In this document: positions 1-5,337 of the stretch, one piece after another
Numbering within the stretch: position 1 is the stretch's first letter
How the letters are laid out: the number at the start of each line of letters is the position of its first letter
Origin: JAWLCQ01 sp041687095
GTDB lineage: Bacteria > Planctomycetota > Phycisphaerae > SM23-33
DNA: 7,455 bases
Reading direction: 5' to 3'
NCBI GenBank assembly: GCA_041687095.1
Contig: JAWLCQ010000214.1
Coordinates: 1 to 7,455, forward strand
Translations under genes and position numbers: made by a program
The notes under the pieces: generated by a model
Seen by the model: only the letters and a program-made list of their open reading frames with translations
Told to the model about the DNA's origin: nothing
The model's database searches: none

Positions 1-1167
1 CTTCCCCCCCACCCCAGCCTCGAACACCTCCGCAAGCAGGCCAAGGACATCCTCGCCGCCCACCATCGCGGTGACGCCGCCGGTTGCGCCGTACTGCGAC
101 GCCTGCACCGCTACCGCGACGCCCCCGACGGGCAGCTCCTCGCCGCCGCCTTCACCCTCAAGGAGGCCCAGTTCGCCCTGGCGATGGACTACGGGTTCGC
201 CAGTTGGGCCGAACTCAAGCGGACCGTGGAGGGCAGCGCCGCCCCGATTCGCCCGCGGACACTCCATGCCCATTGCCGCGCCCGCACCCGTTCGCAGGAC
301 AACCTGTCGAACTTCGGGTCGCACCTGGACTTCACGGCCGTTGACATATGGAAGAACTTCGGCGACCCGCCACGGTGGCGCGTCGAGACTTCCGGGCGGC
401 TGATCGTCTTCGACGGGACGGACCGGACAACGTTCGCGAAGCCCTCCCGGACCGCCTGGCGCTCGCAGCACGCGGACCTCTGCAGCCCGCTGGGCGTGCT
501 GCTGGACGACGACTGCCTGCTGAACAGTTGGCCCTGGCGTCCCCGGCCGGCGGAGGCGGTCGTGACCCGCGAGCAGTACACCGCTCCCGACGGGCGGGAG
601 GAGGTCGTCGTTACGGTCGAGATGCCCGAACACCAGAGGCCGGGCCCCCTCCCCGGGCAGTCGGTCCGGACCATCCCGGCCCGCGAGGTCCACCGGTTCG
701 ACGCCCGAACGCTCCGGATCATCTACTACGCCTACTACCATCGCGACTCGCTCTCGGTGGAGATTCCCGCCATCGAGTACGACGCGCCGCTTCCCGACTC
801 GCTGTTCGAGCCCGACGTGCCCGCCGACGCCGTCTGGCACGTCGAGCCGGCGACGTTGCGGGACCAGCCGCGGTACACGACCATGCGGGCGGAGGAGGCG
901 GCGAGGGCCTACCTCCAGGCGCTCGCCGACCGCGACTGGGACGAGGCGGCGATGTTCCAGTCCACCACGGGCGTCAGCGAGCCGACCAGGAACTGGTTCG
1001 GTGGACTGGAAGTGCTCCACGTCGGCGAGGCCTTTCGCGAGGAAGATTACCCCGGCACCCTCGTCCCCTACGACATTCGCCTTCCCAGCGGCCAGGTGAA
1101 GAAGTGGAACCTCGCGGTCCGCCGGGACAACCCGGCCAACCGCTGGGTCGTTGACGGTGGGATCTGA
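1..1167 (+). CDS. Hypothetical protein, planctomycete-type, with LolA-like middle and NTF2-like C-terminal region (5' end outside window)
   Basis: The reading frame is open from the first base to TGA at 1165-1167, giving 388 visible residues. An internal ATG at 184 is not the likely start, because the upstream in-frame sequence is protein-like (SLEHLRKQAKDILAAHHRGD). Residues 4-75 form a helical segment ending in YGFASWAELK, a motif I know from planctomycete proteins, often beside ankyrin repeats. Residues ~100-290 are beta-rich (WRVETSGRLIVFDG, then VEIPAIEYDAPLPDSLF) and recall LolA-like lipoprotein-carrier folds in planctomycete membrane-associated proteins. Residues ~297-388 (AEEAARAYLQALADRDWDEA to RWVVDGGI) resemble a small NTF2/DUF4878-like domain. 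No catalytic motif is visible and function is unknown. The next gene begins 137 bases downstream on the same strand, and planctomycete sigma factors often neighbour such proteins. The coding call is firm; the domain names are impressions from sequence patterns. Confidence 0.8.
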   Translation, partial: LPPHPSLEHLRKQAKDILAAHHRGDAAGCAVLRRLHRYRDAPDGQLLAAAFTLKEAQFALAMDYGFASWAELKRTVEGSAAPIRPRTLHAHCRARTRSQDNLSNFGSHLDFTAVDIWKNFGDPPRWRVETSGRLIVFDGTDRTTFAKPSRTAWRSQHADLCSPLGVLLDDDCLLNSWPWRPRPAEAVVTREQYTAPDGREEVVVTVEMPEHQRPGPLPGQSVRTIPAREVHRFDARTLRIIYYAYYHRDSLSVEIPAIEYDAPLPDSLFEPDVPADAVWHVEPATLRDQPRYTTMRAEEAARAYLQALADRDWDEAAMFQSTTGVSEPTRNWFGGLEVLHVGEAFREEDYPGTLVPYDIRLPSGQVKKWNLAVRRDNPANRWVVDGGI

Positions 1168-1254
1168 TCGGATGTGGGTCGCTCGCGTCTTGCTGCGGAA
1201 CTACTCGGCTTCCTTCCCGATTCCGCGTGGGATTCCTCCGCCCCTGCGCAACGG

Positions 1255-1279
1255 TAAAATGGACGCCCCGTTGGGGGCG
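1255..1279 (+). promoter_or_regulatory. Putative -10-like element and adjacent GC hairpin upstream of the sigma-factor gene
   Basis: TAAAAT at 1255-1260 matches five of six bases of a -10 box and is unusual in this GC-rich gap. No convincing -35 was found at the right distance. It is followed at once by a perfect inverted repeat, CGCCCC (1264-1269) and GGGGCG (1274-1279), with a GTTG loop. The hairpin lies between the -10-like element and the ribosome binding site, so it could be an operator or a 5' leader structure. It has no T-tract, so it is not a standard terminator for the upstream gene. Confidence 0.3.
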
Positions 1280-1304
1280 AGACAGCGCAGGGAGTGGGCA
1301 CGGG

Positions 1305-3623
1305 ATGGATGAAGGACAGGTCAGGCGGGTCGAACGGGCGATGCAGGGCGACACCGAGGCGTTCGGTGAGCTCGTGGCGGCGTACAAGGCGGCGATGCAG
1401 GCGTACATCGTCAGCCGCGTGCGGGACTTCGACTGGGCGCAGGACCTGGCGCAGGAGACGTTCGTCGCCGCCTACCGCGCCCTGCCGAACCTCCGCGAGC
1501 CCCGGCGGTTCGTGCCCTGGCTGCGCGGGATCGCCGACAACCTCTGCGCCCTCTGGGCCCGCCGCCTGCACACCGAACGCCGCGCCAACGAGCAGTCGCT
1601 CACCGCCCCGCGACGCAGCGACTCCGAACCCGAGCCCGCCCCACGAGCAGGCGAGCCGGATCAGCCCGCCCCCACCGAACCCCTCCTGCACGCCCTCAGC
1701 ACCGTGGGCGACGACGCGGCGGCTGTCCTCACGCTGTACTACTGCGACGGACTGACCCAGGAGCAGTGCGGGGAGTTCCTGGGCCTCTCCCGCAAGGCCG
1801 TCGAGGGCCGCCTCCACCGCGCCCGCCACAAGCTCCGCCAGAAGGTGATCGAGATGACCGAGAACACGCTCAAGTCGCACGCCCCCGACGACCGCTTCGA
1901 CGCCGCCGTCGCCTCCGAGATCGCCCGACTCGTCGAGACCGTCGGGGGGGGCGGCAAGTCCGCCCCCCGCGAATCGGCGGAGCAGCGCCTGGCGGTCCTG
2001 TTCTCCCGCAACCTCGACCGCTTGGACGAGTTGCTGCGGTCGATGCGGACCGAGACCGACCGCCTCGCCGCCGAACGCATGATTCGCCGCCTCGATACCC
2101 CGGGAGCCGCCCGGGCGCTGTCGATCGCGCTGGGCGACGACGCGACGGCCGCCCGCAACGCCCTCGCCGCCCTGCCCGCCAACGACGGGGGCAAGGACGT
2201 CTACCTCGCCCTGGACACGGTCCTGGGCTCGCAGTGGTCCGAGCCCCAGCGCATCAGCCTGCTGGTGGACCTCGTCCGCCGGGCGGACCTCCTCCGCGGG
2301 CAGTGCCCCAAGCACGTGCTGAAGGCGTTCATCCTCGACGCCCTGCACTACGCCCGCGGGCTCATGGGCACGCCCCTGCCCGCCGCCCAGCGCATCGCCC
2401 GCGTGCTCACCGACAGCGACCAGGAGCAGGCTGGCCCCTGCCTCTCCCACACCGTCGCCGCCTTCGGAACGGCGGCGTTCGCTGCCTTCCTGCCTTGGTT
2501 CGACGGGACGGACCCGCGGCTGACCGTTCTCGGTCTGGAACTCGCCGAGGCCCTCGGAGCCGCCGCCGCTGAGCTCGACGACCCGCACCAGCGGGCGAAG
2601 TGGGACCTGGCGCCCGAGGACAAGCTGCTCCTGGCCGTCCAACGGGTGGTCCATCCGCGGCGGGTGGACCCGGAGGCGATGCGCGACATCGGGCGGCGCG
2701 TGCGGGGGCTGCTGGGGCACGCGGACGAGCGTGTTCGCCTGGCGGCGACTGCCGCCCTCGGTCCCACCGACGATGACCTCGCGGTCGCACCGCTCTCCAG
2801 ACTGGCGCTGGGCGAGGCGGACACCCGTATCGCCGCCACCGCCGCACGCGCCCTGGGTTCCCGCCTGCACACCGACCGCATCGAACCGCTGGTCCGCGTC
2901 CTGTGTACCGCCGCCCCCGCCGCCCGCCGCGCCGCCGCCGAATCGCTGCTCCGCCTGCGGATGGCCGCCTTCGATGCGGGGTGGCGACACGGGTGCTCCC
3001 GCTTGCACGCGGACGACGCGGGGGATACGGGGGACGTGGGGGCCGCAGGCAGTGCAGGAGACCTGGAGGACACGGGGAACGCTGGGAGGGCGAACGGTGC
3101 TGCCAACACGGCCGCACCTGTCCAACCCCACCCGCTCGCCGACCTCGTCACCGCCCTTGACGCCCACCGCGAACGGATCGTCCTCGCCGCCAAGGACGCC
3201 GGTCTGACCGCCATCGCACAGGCGTGGGGCGAACCGCTGTCGCAGGCCATCGAGCGATCCGTCCGCTCCGAGCAGAGGCGAATCGAGGCGAGCCCGAAGA
3301 CCCAGTTCGCCCACCGCGCCCGCGCCCACCACTCCGCCCACCCCCACGCCACCGTCCGCTGCGCGGTCCATCTGTTCGTCAAGGGCGAGCATGCCTGCGG
3401 TGTCGCGTGCGGCCTGCTGCCGGAGGACCACCCCTACCGCGAGACCGAACTCAGCCGCCTCATCCTCCCCGTCGGGATGGACCCCGCCCACACCCGCCGC
3501 AATCTCGTGGACTATGGGTGGATGGCCCGCGAGCGCAGCGTCTACCGCCTCACGGAGATCGGCCGCCGCACCTGGCGAGTCGAGCACGCCCTCGAAACCG
3601 CCTGCCGGAGCAGTCTTCCGTGA
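1305..3623 (+). CDS. ECF-type RNA polymerase sigma factor with long HEAT-like and DUF2087-like C-terminal extension
   Basis: I chose ATG 1305 over an upstream in-frame GTG at 1227. It has a GGGAG motif at 1290-1294, and the sigma domain starts right after it. The 772-residue protein begins with sigma-70 region 2 (residues 9-86; DFDWAQDLAQETFVAAYRAL, then PRRFVPWLRGIADN). A Pro/Glu-rich linker (~104-126) leads to region 4 (127-182; TLYYCDGLTQEQCGEFLGLS, then VEGRLHRARHKL). ECF sigma factors are usually about 170-200 residues, so roughly 590 are extra. Residues ~225-550 are Ala/Leu/Arg-rich helical repeats of HEAT-like character (ERVRLAATAALG, TRIAATAARALG). Residues 571-594 are an Asp-x-Gly tandem repeat. 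The end (~683-752; YRETELSRLILPVG, then NLVDYGWMARERSVYRLT) resembles DUF2087, a winged-helix-like domain of transcription regulators. No anti-sigma gene is visible, so the extension may regulate the sigma domain itself (inference). Confidence 0.9.
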   Translation: MDEGQVRRVERAMQGDTEAFGELVAAYKAAMQAYIVSRVRDFDWAQDLAQETFVAAYRALPNLREPRRFVPWLRGIADNLCALWARRLHTERRANEQSLTAPRRSDSEPEPAPRAGEPDQPAPTEPLLHALSTVGDDAAAVLTLYYCDGLTQEQCGEFLGLSRKAVEGRLHRARHKLRQKVIEMTENTLKSHAPDDRFDAAVASEIARLVETVGGGGKSAPRESAEQRLAVLFSRNLDRLDELLRSMRTETDRLAAERMIRRLDTPGAARALSIALGDDATAARNALAALPANDGGKDVYLALDTVLGSQWSEPQRISLLVDLVRRADLLRGQCPKHVLKAFILDALHYARGLMGTPLPAAQRIARVLTDSDQEQAGPCLSHTVAAFGTAAFAAFLPWFDGTDPRLTVLGLELAEALGAAAAELDDPHQRAKWDLAPEDKLLLAVQRVVHPRRVDPEAMRDIGRRVRGLLGHADERVRLAATAALGPTDDDLAVAPLSRLALGEADTRIAATAARALGSRLHTDRIEPLVRVLCTAAPAARRAAAESLLRLRMAAFDAGWRHGCSRLHADDAGDTGDVGAAGSAGDLEDTGNAGRANGAANTAAPVQPHPLADLVTALDAHRERIVLAAKDAGLTAIAQAWGEPLSQAIERSVRSEQRRIEASPKTQFAHRARAHHSAHPHATVRCAVHLFVKGEHACGVACGLLPEDHPYRETELSRLILPVGMDPAHTRRNLVDYGWMARERSVYRLTEIGRRTWRVEHALETACRSSLP
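1946..1968 (+). repeat. Intragenic 9-bp G:C inverted repeat with G8 homopolymer
   Basis: Inside the sigma-factor gene a run of eight G (1944-1951) forms the left arm of a perfect hairpin. The arms are GGGGGGCGG (1946-1954) and CCGCCCCCC (1960-1968), with a CAAGT loop. It encodes the Gly-Gly-Gly-Gly-Lys-Ser stretch (residues 214-219) linking the sigma domain to the helical extension. All nine pairs are G:C. Confidence 0.8.
3015..3086 (+). repeat. 9-nt in-frame tandem repeat encoding Asp-x-Gly, eight units
   Basis: Eight consecutive 9-nt units encode DAG, DTG, DVG, AAG, SAG, DLE, DTG and NAG (residues 571-594 of the sigma-factor protein). The first three are almost identical at DNA level and place G5 runs exactly 9 nt apart (3020-3024, 3029-3033, 3038-3042), with a G4 run at 3074-3077. 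Base use is G-rich on the coding strand, while the surrounding gene is C-rich, consistent with a minisatellite-like expansion forming a flexible acidic linker before the DUF2087-like tail. Confidence 0.8.
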
Positions 3624-3662
3624 GGTGACGGGCGCGTGCCGCCGGGACCCCACAATCCCCGC

Positions 3663-3923
3663 ATGGCGGAACACTCCCCCCACCGCCGCTTCCTCCGCCA
3701 TATCCTCGCCGCCTTTGCCGAGTTCGAACGCGACATCATCGCCGCCCGCATCGCCGACCCCCGCGCCTACCTCAAGCGCCTTGGGCAAAGGGTCACGCAA
3801 ACCGCCCCAAACCCCTTCCCAGTGCCAATCGCTGCCAATCACGCCACCGCGTGCCATGCCGTGCCTAACGAGGCTCGTTCGTCGGGGTGGCCCGCCTTCC
3901 CTACCACGCCCCGCTGCCGGTGA
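3663..3923 (+). pseudogene. Remnant resembling a serine recombinase (resolvase/invertase family)
   Basis: The frame opened by ATG 3663 encodes, at residues ~6-44, HRRFLRHILAAFAEFERDII followed by AARIADPRAYLKRLGQR. The stretch ILAAFAEFERDII is characteristic of the end of the catalytic domain and the long E-helix of serine recombinases, where it is usually preceded by a TP-x-GR-F motif and followed by a DNA-binding region. Here the catalytic N-terminal part with the nucleophilic serine is absent, and after about residue 45 the sequence is Pro/Ala-rich and unlike any recombinase. It is therefore a fragment, probably left by a mobile element. It lies between the GC-rich sigma gene and the accessory cassette. 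Only about 40 residues carry the match, so a chance resemblance cannot be fully excluded. Confidence 0.5.
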
Positions 3924-3994
3924 GCCTTGGCGCAAGCAAGGATGGCCTTCAAGCGGCGGGAGGGCAAACGCTGGTGCTGCGGGCTGCTGCTGGG
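3924..3994. other. Short non-coding junction between recombinase remnant and cassette
   Basis: No credible gene lies here. Together with the non-homologous end of the recombinase remnant (from about 3800) this makes nearly 200 bases with no recognisable content. A 13-nt pseudo-palindrome (3867-3879, arms AACGAG and CTCGTT) and a weak 5-bp hairpin (CCTTG/CAAGG, around 3925-3941) are the only structures seen. The latter lies where a terminator for the minus-strand protease gene would be expected, but it lacks a T-run. Confidence 0.4.
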
Positions 3995-4846
3995 TTACTC
4001 GCCGTCTTCGTCCTCGTCGTCCTCGTCATCTTCGATGGCTTCCTCGCGGAACAACACGGTCAGGGTTTTGCCGTAGCTGCCCAACCCGACAACGTCTTCC
4101 TTCATCTCCATCTCAGGCGCATCGTCGAACCAAGTATCCAGTGAAGCCCAAGCCCCGTGATGATCTGCGCGGCTAACGTTGGCGGCAAGGCGGATGAACC
4201 TGCCCGTGCAGGACCCGGAGGGAACAGGCGAACCTTTGGCCAGTCGCCGCACTCCGGGCACTTCGCTCAATGCGGCCGACAGGACGCACCAGTCCACATA
4301 CCCCTTGGTGCTGACAATGACGGCGACGGGATCGTCAGTGAACTTCGCGTAGCGGATCGCTGTCGCCGTGACTGATGTACGACAGGTGTCCTTGAGTCGT
4401 TCGATGGCCGTGAACCCGCTACCAACGTCGAGCATGGCCTCGCGAAAGAGGTCCTCCGGCATCAGCAGACTGGCAGCAAAGAAGTCGGCCTGCCGCTCAT
4501 AGCTCTTGCCCGAGAATAAGCCGCTATGGGATTCGTGTATCCCGTCGCCGTTGGGGAAGAGGGCCTCCGGGTGCCCGGGCAGGAAGTAGTGGCCCAACTC
4601 ATGGGCGATGCTGAACCGGATGAATCCGTCGTTCTTGATGTGAGTCGCGTAGTAGATTCCGAACTGGTCGCCGACGCGCATCAGGAAGCCGGAGACTCCG
4701 GGCTTGTTGCTGTCACGACTGGCAACCTCAATGTCGGCGCTCTTGGCAACGCGAAACGGACAGATGGGCAGAGAGACCGGTCGCAGGCGGTCTATGACTT
4801 GGCCGGCCGTTTGCTCGGCCTCCACTTCCAGCAGGACGTCGCTCAT
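3995..4846 (-). CDS. ImmA/IrrE-family zinc metallopeptidase
   Basis: This 283-residue protein carries a textbook HExxH zinc site, FSIAHELGHYFLPGH, with zinc-binding His82 and His86 and catalytic Glu83. The downstream helix YERQADFFAASLLMP has Glu117 in the place of the third zinc ligand. Family members (ImmA of ICEBs1, IrrE/PprI of Deinococcus) act in the cytoplasm, cleaving XRE-family repressors to switch on mobile-element or stress genes. Here the partner gene lies immediately upstream on the same strand, only 3 bases away (4847-4849), and a strong GGAGG precedes this ATG inside the partner's last codons, so the two are surely co-transcribed. Residues ~140-265 are an additional domain I do not recognise, probably a sensor or partner-binding region. 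The C-terminus (268-283) is an almost pure Asp/Glu tail encoded by a GAN-type triplet tract, unusual for the family. No signal peptide or membrane segment is present. Confidence 0.95.
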   Translation of the reverse strand: MSDVLLEVEAEQTAGQVIDRLRPVSLPICPFRVAKSADIEVASRDSNKPGVSGFLMRVGDQFGIYYATHIKNDGFIRFSIAHELGHYFLPGHPEALFPNGDGIHESHSGLFSGKSYERQADFFAASLLMPEDLFREAMLDVGSGFTAIERLKDTCRTSVTATAIRYAKFTDDPVAVIVSTKGYVDWCVLSAALSEVPGVRRLAKGSPVPSGSCTGRFIRLAANVSRADHHGAWASLDTWFDDAPEMEMKEDVVGLGSYGKTLTVLFREEAIEDDEDDEDEDGE

Positions 4847-4849
4847 GGC

Positions 4850-5200
4850 CTACCCCTCCGATTCTCCGTTTTCCCTGTCTGCGTTCTTGCGAGCTAGGAA
4901 CGCAGCCATCTGGGCCAGGGTTTCTTGGTCCCTGGCTGTCATCTTGCTGAAGTCTCGGAAGATCTGCTCGGCCTTGGGTGTTGCTACGTCGGGAACCGCA
5001 CTGCGACCCAGGAGGTAATCAATCGACACCCCCAGTGCATTCGCAAGCCTCTTAAGGTTATCAAAAGAAGGGGACCGATTTCCCGTCTCGAAGTGCGATA
5101 TCGCCGAGGGCTGCAAGCCAGTCAGCTTGGCGAGCTCTGTCTGGCTCAGACCACGTTGCTCCCGGGCAGCCTTGAGCTGGTCGCAAAAATCTCTGGGCAT
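4850..5200 (-). CDS. XRE-family (Cro/CI-type) transcriptional repressor
   Basis: The 116-residue protein has a clear HTH_3 domain at residues ~7-65: LKAAREQRGLSQTELAKLTG, then LQPSAISHFETGNRSPSFDN, then LKRLANALGVSIDYLLG. The recognition helix lies around residues 30-37. The C-terminal ~45 residues (PKAEQIFRDFSKMTARDQET and beyond) are helical and are the likely dimerisation or ImmA-cleavage region. Such proteins bind inverted-repeat operators and repress their own promoter and a divergent target. The gene is transcribed away from the ubiquitin-like operon, whose start codon is 137 bases away, and three copies of a TGACGAYTT motif lie between them. It precedes the ImmA-like protease gene by 3 bases. 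ATG 5200 gives the standard N-terminal length for the family; only a weak AGGA lies upstream, which may mean modest translation. Confidence 0.96.
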   Translation of the reverse strand: MPRDFCDQLKAAREQRGLSQTELAKLTGLQPSAISHFETGNRSPSFDNLKRLANALGVSIDYLLGRSAVPDVATPKAEQIFRDFSKMTARDQETLAQMAAFLARKNADRENGESEG

Positions 5201-5207
5201 TTTCTAC

Positions 5208-5237
5208 TTGATTCCTACTATGACGATTTCGTATAGT
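5208..5237 (+). promoter_or_regulatory. Putative sigma-70-type promoter of the ubiquitin-like operon
   Basis: TTGATT (5208-5213) and TATAGT (5232-5237) are separated by 18 bases, a fair sigma-70 match, and would start transcription near 5244. The first TGACGAYTT motif lies inside the spacer and the second covers the expected start point, a classic repressor arrangement. The resulting leader would be about 94 nt and include the nested hairpin. A weaker alternative is TTGCGT (5279-5284) with TCATAT (5303-5308), also 18 apart and overlapping the third motif. Confidence 0.45.
5221..5234. promoter_or_regulatory. Candidate repressor operator O1
   Basis: TGACGATTTCGTAT agrees with the perfect dyad at 5292-5305 in 11 of 14 positions. 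It sits between the -35 and -10 boxes proposed for the plus-strand operon and just downstream of the -10 box proposed for the repressor gene. It is the likely binding site for the divergent XRE protein (inference). Confidence 0.5.
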
Positions 5238-5240
5238 ATA
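5235..5240 (-). promoter_or_regulatory. Putative -10 box for the minus-strand XRE/ImmA operon
   Basis: Read on the minus strand this is TATACT, a good -10 match placing the start about 28 bases upstream of the repressor ATG at 5200. No convincing -35 lies at 16-18 bases, as expected for an autoregulated or weak promoter. It overlaps the -10 box proposed for the plus strand, so the two promoters would be mutually exclusive and face each other. Confidence 0.35.
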
Positions 5241-5243
5241 TTA

Positions 5244-5257
5244 TGACGACTTAGGAT
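5244..5257. promoter_or_regulatory. Candidate repressor operator O2 (half-site)
   Basis: TGACGACTTAGGAT keeps the left half TGACGACTT of the dyad at 5292-5305 but not the right arm (10 of 14 positions shared). It begins 23 bases after O1, about two helical turns, and lies at the predicted transcription start of the plus-strand operon. Confidence 0.4.
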
Positions 5258-5282
5258 GGTCCTGGGACGTCAAGTTTTTTGC

Positions 5283-5318
5283 GTCTGCTATTGACGACTT
5301 CGTCATATTCTAGCAGAC
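5283..5318 (+). promoter_or_regulatory. Nested stem-loop in the leader of the UBL-E2 gene
   Basis: GTCTGCTA (5283-5290) and TAGCAGAC (5311-5318) form a perfect 8-bp outer stem. Inside it TGACG (5292-5296) pairs with CGTCA (5301-5305) around an ACTT loop. The structure ends 4 bases before the GAGGAG ribosome binding site (5323-5328), which itself lies 9 bases from ATG 5338. It could act in the transcript as a translation or stability element, or simply be a compound operator in the DNA. Confidence 0.5.
5292..5305. promoter_or_regulatory. Candidate repressor operator O3, perfect dyad
   Basis: TGACGA and TCGTCA are perfect 6-base inverted arms around a CT spacer. This is the best copy of the motif found three times in the divergent region. 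It also forms the inner stem of the leader hairpin at 5283-5318, so it could act as a DNA operator, an RNA structure, or both. Confidence 0.55.
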
Positions 5319-5337
5319 ACAAGAGGAGAATCAAGCT

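Noticed and set aside
184..1167. ATG 184 as the start of the first gene
   Set aside because: The in-frame sequence upstream to base 1 is helical, protein-like and matches the N-terminal style of planctomycete homologues, so the gene starts outside the window.
3864..3870. GCCTAAC resembling an integron attC R'' box, and GTTAAACAAGCG at 7363-7374 resembling a second attC end
   Set aside because: A matching partner box (GTTRRRY or RYYYAAC) at 55-141 bases was not found for the first, and the second deviates from consensus and runs out of the window. These 7-base patterns occur several times by chance in this length. The partial pairing of 7369-7380 with 7445-7455 is worth checking only if more sequence to the right becomes available.
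1068..3935. Minus-strand open frame of 955 codons antisense to the sigma-factor gene
   Set aside because: Its translation is Gly/Val/Arg-rich without domains, and the opposite strand encodes clear sigma-70 regions. Long antisense frames are a by-product of extreme G/C at third codon positions.
3391..4176. Plus-strand frame of 261 codons spanning the end of the sigma gene into the cassette
   Set aside because: It is Pro/Ser/Arg-rich, crosses two clearly coding frames on opposite strands and shows no recognisable motif.
4526..4897. Plus-strand frame of 123 codons with fairly normal-looking composition
   Set aside because: It is fully antisense to the ImmA-type protease, whose HELGH motif lies in this interval.
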